A stretch of DNA of 40,786 nucleotides from an uncultured Pelagibacteraceae bacterium. Lineage in GTDB: Bacteria > Pseudomonadota > Alphaproteobacteria > Pelagibacterales > Pelagibacteraceae. The translations under genes were made by a program, and so were the position numbers. This document shows, in pieces, positions 35,696 through 40,786 of this stretch (positions are counted from its first letter, which is position 1; every line of letters starts with the position of its first letter). The notes below the pieces were generated by a model that worked only from the letters and a program-made list of their open reading frames with translations, was not told the DNA's origin and did not search any database. The stretch spans positions 1-40,786 of the forward strand of contig CACMYE010000007.1 in NCBI GenBank assembly GCA_902617825.1, given 5' to 3'.

Positions 35696-36655
35696 TTATT
35701 TTTTGATTAAATTCAATTCAGTACTTAATTTAAAATATGCCGCATGCTCTTCCTTCAACATTTTATCAAGTTTAGATTGATGAATTGAAATTGGTGCTAA
35801 GTTATTTTTAGAAACATAATCTTTGAAAGTTTGAGTTTTTGCAACTTTCTTCATTAGTTTGCTGTAAAAATTAGCTTGTGCATTTGAATTTTCATTAGAA
35901 AACCATAAGCCTCTGTATTGAGCAAGCATAGTTCCTTTATATCCTGCTTTTTTAAAAGTTGGTACTTCAGGCATTGATGGTAGTTTCACAGAAGAAGCAA
36001 GAATTCTCATTTTTCCAGCTTTTACAAATTTAAACACTTGTCCTGGATTTTCCAAAATAAAATCTATATGCCCACCAAGTAATTGTAGAACACCTTCATC
36101 ATCAAAAGGAGTATATGTAATGTCTACACCCTTTTCCTCTGCCATCATTTTTCCAACTAATGAAGCAACTTGACCAAAGTCTCCACCACCCTGAACTACT
36201 TTTCCAGGATTTGCTTTTGCCTTTTTAATAATATCATTAAGAGATTGATATTCAGAATCTGCGTTTACTGTTAGCAATAATGGAGAAACTACTAATGCAG
36301 CAATTCCTTTTGCATTTTGATATCCAACTTCTTGACCAGTCAAGATAACATTATTTATTTGAGATGGAGTTAAAACTTGTAACACATGAGGATCTTTATT
36401 TTTATTTAAAACATAGTTCCTAGCTTTACCACCTCTAGCACCTCTGATTATTGTAAGTTTCACACCATTTGGCAATAAGTTTTCTTCTTCTATAACTTTA
36501 ATTACAGATCTTGCAAAAGCAACTGTTGAAGATGTTTCTTTTGCGTGCGCAACTATTTCGACTTCTTTGTCTGGCTCCCAGCCAGCATTCGCTGATTGAC
36601 CAAAAGTCAATGTTAATACTAGCAGCGAAATTAGTATTTTCATTAAATTATTCAT
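35696..36655 (-). CDS. tctC: TTT solute-binding protein TctC (Bug family), copy 2
   Basis: A 319-residue periplasmic binding protein with a signal peptide ending near SANAG (residue 25). Overall layout matches TctC, including PSQINN and the PEVPTFKKAGY segment. The first loop reads EIVAHAKETSSTVAFAR and lacks the usual AGGxxD, so ligand contacts differ from copy 1. A strong ribosome-binding site precedes it, and a palindromic site lies 43 bases upstream of its start. Confidence 0.9.
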   Translation of the reverse strand: MNNLMKILISLLVLTLTFGQSANAGWEPDKEVEIVAHAKETSSTVAFARSVIKVIEEENLLPNGVKLTIIRGARGGKARNYVLNKNKDPHVLQVLTPSQINNVILTGQEVGYQNAKGIAALVVSPLLLTVNADSEYQSLNDIIKKAKANPGKVVQGGGDFGQVASLVGKMMAEEKGVDITYTPFDDEGVLQLLGGHIDFILENPGQVFKFVKAGKMRILASSVKLPSMPEVPTFKKAGYKGTMLAQYRGLWFSNENSNAQANFYSKLMKKVAKTQTFKDYVSKNNLAPISIHQSKLDKMLKEEHAAYFKLSTELNLIKK

Positions 36656-36660
36656 ATTTT

Positions 36661-36668
36661 TTCCCCCT
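36661..36668 (-). promoter_or_regulatory. Strong Shine-Dalgarno sequence of tctC copy 2
   Basis: AGGGGGAA lies 5 bases before the tctC ATG, comparable with the other binding-protein genes in the window. Confidence 0.75.
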
Positions 36669-36698
36669 ATTAGTGTTCTTTAAGGTTATAAATAAGTA

Positions 36699-36712
36699 GT
36701 TAACATGTCAAC
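36699..36712. promoter_or_regulatory. Palindromic operator copy 5 (upstream of tctCBA copy 2)
   Basis: GTTAACATGTCAAC matches the shared consensus, in the 129-base gap between the cupin gene and tctC copy 2. On the minus strand it contains TTGACA (36706-36711), which could act as a -35 with TATAAC at 36685-36690 but at a short 15-base spacing, so the operator would overlap the promoter. Confidence 0.75.
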
Positions 36713-36784
36713 TAATTTATTAAAAAACGTTGGTTTAACTTATTAATTTAAATAATAATAAAATTGTAATTAATATTTTAAAGA

Positions 36785-37597
36785 TTAAGAAATTTTACTT
36801 TCTAAATAATTATTAGAACTGATAGTCACTAGTCTTGAGTTTTGTGATGTATTTGAAAATTGATAACTCTCACCTTTTTTGATTTTAATTATAGATCCTG
36901 CATCAACATCAAAAGAATTTTTTTCAACTTTAAAGTTTAATTTTCCATCTAAAACATAAAAAAAATATTCGTGATCAGAATTAGTTTTTTCCTCGTTAAA
37001 TTTCTTACTCAATTCATAAAACTTAAAATTCATTCTTTCACCTTCAATTGAAGTGATATTATTTCCAACACTATACGGTTGATTAATTTTGTCTAAGATT
37101 TTATAATAACAATTTGGTACACCTTCAATAATAATAGATTTATTGCCAGCTTCTTGATTTCCTGCACCTTGATTTTTTCGATCTTTAATTTCTCCCTTAT
37201 CAAATTTATGATTAGCTTCTTCTACAGTCATTGGTTTATCAGGTAATTCTTCATCAGCTGAAACTCCTACAACTGTCCAAGTACAATCTTTAATATATAA
37301 ATACGCACATGGCTCATCCTCAGTTGCCTTCATAGAGTGTCTAACGTTTGGAGGAATTAGTATAAATGTTCCAGGATTTACTATTTTTCTTTCTTTTCCT
37401 ACAACTGCGTTAATTCTACCTTTAAGGGCAAAAATTAGTAACTCATTTGGATGGTAATGTAATTCAGAACCAGTTCCTGCCTCTTTTTGATTCAAACAAT
37501 AATAAACATATTTACCCTCAATTATTGGCGAAGTCCCTGATGATAAATGTGGGGTAAGTTTGACTGATTTAAGATCTTCGAATTTATATACACTCAT
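36785..37597 (-). CDS. Two-domain (bicupin) protein
   Basis: A 270-residue protein with two cupin barrels. The N-terminal one has GTGSELHYHPNELLIFALKG (two His and one Glu) and HSMKAT. The C-terminal one shows EYFFYVLDGKLNF with fewer metal ligands, so it may not bind metal. A polar linker with repeated Gly-Asn-Gln lies around residues 143-152. The N-terminal half resembles the single cupin at 28620-29063. It starts 2 bases after the broken tctA copy 3 and is likely the last gene of that operon. Function unknown. Confidence 0.85.
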   Translation of the reverse strand: MSVYKFEDLKSVKLTPHLSSGTSPIIEGKYVYYCLNQKEAGTGSELHYHPNELLIFALKGRINAVVGKERKIVNPGTFILIPPNVRHSMKATEDEPCAYLYIKDCTWTVVGVSADEELPDKPMTVEEANHKFDKGEIKDRKNQGAGNQEAGNKSIIIEGVPNCYYKILDKINQPYSVGNNITSIEGERMNFKFYELSKKFNEEKTNSDHEYFFYVLDGKLNFKVEKNSFDVDAGSIIKIKKGESYQFSNTSQNSRLVTISSNNYLESKIS

Positions 37598-37599
37598 TG

Positions 37600-37956
37600 T
37601 TATCTCTTTGAAGTTACACCATAAATTATTGTTATCAAAGCTAAAAATAAAATAGTTAAAGTTATAGGTCTAAACAATACATTAGTCAGATCTCCATTAT
37701 GAATAGTTAATGCCCTATTTAAATTCTGCTCAATTATTGGACTCATAACAAAACCTAAAACAATTGGTATTGGAGGTATGTTAACTTTTAAAAAAATATA
37801 ACCTAAGAAACCTAAAATTAATGACATTAATACATGAGCCCCATAATTACTATAAGAATAAGTCCCTATAATAATTAATATGATCACAAAACAGCCTAAT
37901 CTTTTTTTTGATATACTTGTAACTTTTGCAAATAAATTTGTTGCAAAAAAAACCAA
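37600..37956 (-). CDS. tctA: TctA copy 3, C-terminal part (downstream of frameshift)
   Basis: An open frame of up to 118 residues that continues TctA homology after the frameshift. From ATNLFAKV onward it carries the last hydrophobic segments, the LGFLGYIF and PIVLGFVMSP blocks, and the NRALTIHNGD motif, then FRPITLT, as in the other two TctA proteins. The apparent TTG start at 37954-37956 is probably not used. Joined to the upstream part by removing one base of the homopolymer at 37945-37952, it restores a 492-residue protein. Confidence 0.8.
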   Translation of the reverse strand: MVFFATNLFAKVTSISKKRLGCFVIILIIIGTYSYSNYGAHVLMSLILGFLGYIFLKVNIPPIPIVLGFVMSPIIEQNLNRALTIHNGDLTNVLFRPITLTILFLALITIIYGVTSKR

Positions 37957-39079
37957 TACTTAACAAAAAAAGATTTGTTATTATCAACCCTCCAAAAATT
38001 AGAGAAATTAGATTTGTTTCATCAACAAATAAAAATGGTCCTGGAACAACTCCTTTACTAATCATTAAACCAATTAATATAGCAGCAGCACCAGAGCCTG
38101 GTATACCAAGCGCCAAAGTGGGAATTAATGTTCCAGCAACTACTGAATTATTTGCAGTTTCTGGAGCAGCAATACCTTCGTCTATACCAGTGCCAAATTT
38201 TTCTGATAATTTTGACCATTTTCTCTCTTGAGTGTAAGCAATCATTGAGCCTATTGCAGCACCAGCACCTGGAATAGCACCAATTAAAGTTCCTAAAAGA
38301 CTGCATCTTATCCATGTAGGTATTAATCTTTTTATAAATGAAATTTGAAAACCTTTATCTAATTTTTCAAAAAAATTTTTTTTTTCGATTTTTTTTTCAT
38401 TTTTGGAGTCTATCAATAACTTAAATGCTTCTGGACAGGCCAATAAACCTATTACAACAACTACTAGAGGTATACCATCCATTAAATAAGCTTGATCAAA
38501 TACAAATCTCATCCCACCAAAACCAGATGTGCCAACTGTAGCCATTAATAAGCCTAAACCAGTTGCAAAAAATCCTTTTGCTATGTTTTTTCCAAAAAAA
38601 GTTCCAATTATAGATAAACCAAAAATACCCAAGGCAAACATTTCACCAGGTCCAAATTTTAATCCAAAATATGCGAGTGTTGTCCCTGAAACTATAAAAA
38701 TTAATGTACTTGTAAGGCCTCCAAAAACACCTGAAACTAGAGATACTTGTAAGGCTCTTTTTGGTTCACCTTTTTGTGCCATAGTGTACCCATCGAGAAT
38801 TGATATCGCATTTGCTGGTGTTCCAGGAGTTTTAATTAAAATAGCGGGTATTGATCCACCATATTCTGCAGCTGAATAAACTGCTAATAAGAAAATGAGT
38901 GAGTCACTTGTACTCATCACAAATGTCAAAGGAAATAGAATTGCGAGCGATTGAGCGCTACCAAAACCAGGAAGAGCTCCCAATAAAATTCCTAAAAAAA
39001 CTCCAGATAAAATTACTAAAATTGTTGTTAATGTGAATATATTAAAAATAAAATTTGGTAAGTTTAGTAATATTTCCAT
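37850..39079 (-). CDS. tctA: TctA copy 3, N-terminal part (frameshifted tripartite tricarboxylate transporter permease)
   Basis: 409 residues, of which the first 378 align by eye with TctA: GALPGFGSAQSLAILFP, IPAILIKTPGTPANAISILDG, and the internal GAIPGAGAAIGSMIAY. After SIGFF the frame runs into 31 unrelated residues and stops. The true continuation is in the next frame at 37600-37944. The break lies at a run of eight T (minus strand, 37945-37952). The remaining sequence is intact in both frames, so this is a very recent mutation, a sequencing error, or slippage-dependent expression. Confidence 0.88.
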   Translation of the reverse strand: MEILLNLPNFIFNIFTLTTILVILSGVFLGILLGALPGFGSAQSLAILFPLTFVMSTSDSLIFLLAVYSAAEYGGSIPAILIKTPGTPANAISILDGYTMAQKGEPKRALQVSLVSGVFGGLTSTLIFIVSGTTLAYFGLKFGPGEMFALGIFGLSIIGTFFGKNIAKGFFATGLGLLMATVGTSGFGGMRFVFDQAYLMDGIPLVVVVIGLLACPEAFKLLIDSKNEKKIEKKNFFEKLDKGFQISFIKRLIPTWIRCSLLGTLIGAIPGAGAAIGSMIAYTQERKWSKLSEKFGTGIDEGIAAPETANNSVVAGTLIPTLALGIPGSGAAAILIGLMISKGVVPGPFLFVDETNLISLIFGGLIITNLFLLSIGFFCNKFICKSYKYIKKKIRLFCDHINYYRDLFL

Positions 39080-39080
39080 A

Positions 39081-39587
39081 TCAATATATTAAAAAAGGCA
39101 AAAATTTTAAAGGAAAAGGAATTCTTAAAAAAATTATAAATGTTAACCAAAATACTATCATCGAAATAAATGAAATTATTGACGAATATAATACGGATTT
39201 TCTTAAATTTAGATCCAATCTACTTACCAATAATATAAATAAAAAGGCAAAAGTTAAAATCTCAAATCCAATTAAATCTAAAAATAAAATATATATTATA
39301 GATATAAAAAAAAGAAAAAAAATATCTTTGAAATAAATCTCAATGATATCGTCATTTGTTTCCTTAGACTTTATTAGAATATTTTTTTTAAAAGTATTTT
39401 GTAAAAACAAAATTAATGTCCAGAAAAAAGTAAATAGTAATATTAATCTTGGAAAAAATGCATCCCCAGGATATCCAGGCAATATAGATTTAGACATATT
39501 TGAAGTTTCATAAAAAAGAAAAATTAAAAATATGAGAAAAAAAATTGATAGGAATAAAACAATATTTTTGTTTTTGAATTTTATCAT
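39081..39587 (-). CDS. tctB: Tripartite tricarboxylate transporter small permease TctB, copy 3
   Basis: A 168-residue protein with four to five hydrophobic segments and the first-loop motif PGYPGDAFFPR, typical of TctB. It ends 1 base before tctA copy 3. The start codon lies 4 bases after a 13-bp hairpin, as in copy 2. Confidence 0.87.
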   Translation of the reverse strand: MIKFKNKNIVLFLSIFFLIFLIFLFYETSNMSKSILPGYPGDAFFPRLILLFTFFWTLILFLQNTFKKNILIKSKETNDDIIEIYFKDIFFLFFISIIYILFLDLIGFEILTFAFLFILLVSRLDLNLRKSVLYSSIISFISMIVFWLTFIIFLRIPFPLKFLPFLIY

Positions 39588-39591
39588 GCGT

Positions 39592-39622
39592 TTACCAGAG
39601 CTAGCAAAACTAGCTCTGGTAA
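39592..39622 (-). terminator. Intercistronic hairpin between tctC and tctB, copy 3
   Basis: A perfect 13-bp stem (39592-39604 with 39610-39622), arms TTACCAGAGCTAG and CTAGCTCTGGTAA, 5-base loop. It begins 6 bases after the tctC stop and ends 4 bases before the tctB start. No T run follows. Confidence 0.75.
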
Positions 39623-39628
39623 TTTATT

Positions 39629-40609
39629 TTAGATAATACCGTTTGCTTTCATAAAGACTCTAGCATCTTTTAAACTTTGTTTAAAATTACTAGTGATAGC
39701 TTTTCTATCATCTTCAAACATAGGTATTACGTGTGGCTGTTTTTTAATGTATTTTTGATAAGCTTCAGAATTAATTACATCTTTTGCCGCTTTAGCTATA
39801 GCGTCCATAATTTTATCTGAAGTTCCTTTTTTAACCATAAAGCCTTGAAACTGATGTGGTATTGTATATTTAGCACCTACCTCACCAATCGTTGGTACAT
39901 CTTTCCATAATGGATGATCCAATCTTGTTTCATTCAACAGAGCTAACGGACAAGCAACACCAGAAGTTATATGCTTATTCCATTTACCTGGTTGAGCAAA
40001 ACCAACTCTCAAGTGTCCTCCAGCTATATCTTTAACTACTCCACCTGTACCTTTGTATGGAACAAATCTCATTTTTATACCTTGATCATTATTTATCAAA
40101 ATATGTTGTCTGTGGTGAAGAGAACCGGGCTTATTACTTCCCATTGATAAAGTTCCAGGATTAGCTTTTTCTATTTTAATTAAATCAGCCCATGATTTAA
40201 TTTCTGGATCATCACATCTAACTGCTATTGCATATAAATGACGTTCAACTTTTGCCACCATTGAAAAGTCCTCAAAAGTTTTTGTAAAATGTGGAAGATT
40301 AAAATATCCTGAGTGACTTCCATTTATATGTAAAATTGTGTGACCATCTGATTTTTTAGAGTCGGTATAAACGGCCCCTTCATGGTTTGCTCCACCTGGT
40401 TTATATAACACAGTTATAGGAACACCCAATCTTCCTTTTTGAGACATTTCATTAGCCATCATTTCACACCAAGCTGCTGCACCTGAGCCAGCTTTAGTAG
40501 AACAAATAAGTTCGATAGGTTTTGTTGGAAAAGCGTTAGCAACACTACCTATAGAAAATATACTAATTAAAAATGACAAAAAAAAGAATTTACTTATTAT
40601 TTTTTTCAT
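39629..40609 (-). CDS. tctC: TTT solute-binding protein TctC (Bug family), copy 3
   Basis: A 326-residue periplasmic binding protein with a signal peptide ending near VANA (residue 26). It keeps FPTKPIELIC at the mature N terminus, VPYKGTGGVVKDIAGGH, and DVPTIGEVG in the second lobe. The first loop reads STKAGSGAAAWCE, without the GGxxD found in copy 1. Two further Cys residues (in VRCDD and VACPLA) could pair. A strong Shine-Dalgarno sequence precedes it and a hairpin follows. Confidence 0.92.
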   Translation of the reverse strand: MKKIISKFFFLSFLISIFSIGSVANAFPTKPIELICSTKAGSGAAAWCEMMANEMSQKGRLGVPITVLYKPGGANHEGAVYTDSKKSDGHTILHINGSHSGYFNLPHFTKTFEDFSMVAKVERHLYAIAVRCDDPEIKSWADLIKIEKANPGTLSMGSNKPGSLHHRQHILINNDQGIKMRFVPYKGTGGVVKDIAGGHLRVGFAQPGKWNKHITSGVACPLALLNETRLDHPLWKDVPTIGEVGAKYTIPHQFQGFMVKKGTSDKIMDAIAKAAKDVINSEAYQKYIKKQPHVIPMFEDDRKAITSNFKQSLKDARVFMKANGII

Positions 40610-40610
40610 A

Positions 40611-40618
40611 TTTCCCCC
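40611..40618 (-). promoter_or_regulatory. Strong Shine-Dalgarno sequence of tctC copy 3
   Basis: GGGGGAAA lies just ahead of the tctC ATG (G run 4 bases from it), matching the pattern at the other binding-protein genes. Confidence 0.75.
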
Positions 40619-40628
40619 ATAAAGTTTA

Positions 40629-40634
40629 ATTATA
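40629..40634 (-). promoter_or_regulatory. -10 element upstream of tctC copy 3
   Basis: TATAAT on the minus strand, 19 bases before the tctC start. No convincing -35 is found at the right distance (ACAAAA at 17 bases). The palindrome at 40656-40669 lies where an activator could substitute for a weak -35. Confidence 0.45.
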
Positions 40635-40655
40635 AAAAAAGTGTAACAAAATTTT

Positions 40656-40669
40656 GTTGACTTGTTAAC
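40656..40669. promoter_or_regulatory. Palindromic operator copy 6 (upstream of tctCBA copy 3)
   Basis: GTTGACTTGTTAAC matches the shared consensus, 46 bases before tctC copy 3. The remaining bases to the window end (40670-40786) hold no gene that I can support. Confidence 0.75.
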
Positions 40670-40786
40670 TTATTTTTAATTTAATTATTCTTATTTTAAT
40701 TTGCTTTAACCAGAACAAAATATGGTGTAGGTTGTTAAAAATTATAGATATTTTATTCATCAAAACTGTTAATAAAAATAAAGTAA

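Noticed and set aside
34527..38879. Plus-strand frames at 34527-34826, 37926-38231 and 38529-38879
   Set aside because: They are antisense shadows of the two tctA genes, Pro and Lys rich with no recognisable domain.
40665..40760. 31-residue minus-strand frame upstream of tctC copy 3
   Set aside because: It overlaps the palindromic operator, lacks a ribosome-binding site, and is short enough to be chance in AT-rich DNA.
1..40786. Mobile elements, CRISPR arrays, prophage genes and known riboswitches
   Set aside because: No transposase, integrase, regularly spaced repeats or recognisable riboswitch core was seen on either strand.

Overview
The window looks like a piece of a streamlined marine alphaproteobacterial genome of the SAR11 type (Candidatus Pelagibacter or a close relative). 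The DNA is strongly AT-rich by eye, proteins are rich in Lys, Asn and Ile, genes nearly touch or overlap, no gene-free stretch exceeds about 200 bases, and there are no insertion sequences, phage genes or CRISPR arrays. The tRNA-Leu, tig, clpP, clpX order and the mix of TRAP, tripartite tricarboxylate (TTT) and NCS1 transporters fit this. The taxonomic call rests on recognition, not on a search.

Bases 1-7150 are housekeeping. On the minus strand, a promoter drives tRNA-Leu(UAG), trigger factor, ClpP and ClpX. After that come a DUF1289 protein, three very small genes (3922-4095, 4510-4647, 6353-6505), a secreted histidine phosphatase, a family 5 uracil-DNA glycosylase, a YbgC-like thioesterase and a DUF3047 protein.

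Bases 7200-17230 form a divergent catabolic and uptake block. Leftward runs a probable operon dctP, dctQ, dctM, NCS1 permease, SDR dehydrogenase. Rightward runs a tight, overlapping chain of GMC oxidoreductase, TerC, SDR, M23 peptidase and a 2-keto-4-pentenoate hydratase-like protein.

Bases 17240-40670 are the most interesting part. Three complete tctCBA transporter sets (one tctA frameshifted at an 8-base homopolymer) lie among genes for a D-2-hydroxyacid FAD oxidase, an HpcH aldolase, an old yellow enzyme, an SDR, two TauE/SafE permeases, an amidohydrolase, a CobW GTPase, two related cupin proteins, a gamma-glutamyltransferase homologue, a TauD-like dioxygenase and two hydroxyacid dehydrogenases. 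Six copies of one 14-bp palindrome, GTTRAYWWRTYAAC, lie in six intergenic gaps and account for the promoter region of essentially every transcription unit in this 23-kb block. None was found in the first 19 kb. This points to one regulon island under one DNA-binding regulator that is not encoded in the window. The substrate is unknown. An organic acid or organosulfonate is an inference from TauD plus two TauE-like permeases plus hydroxyacid enzymes.

A second pattern concerns solute-binding proteins. All four binding-protein genes (one DctP, three TctC) have a G-rich Shine-Dalgarno sequence, and all four are followed, before the small permease gene, by a strong intercistronic hairpin. The four hairpins are unrelated in sequence. 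This arrangement probably sets high binding-protein output relative to the membrane subunits.
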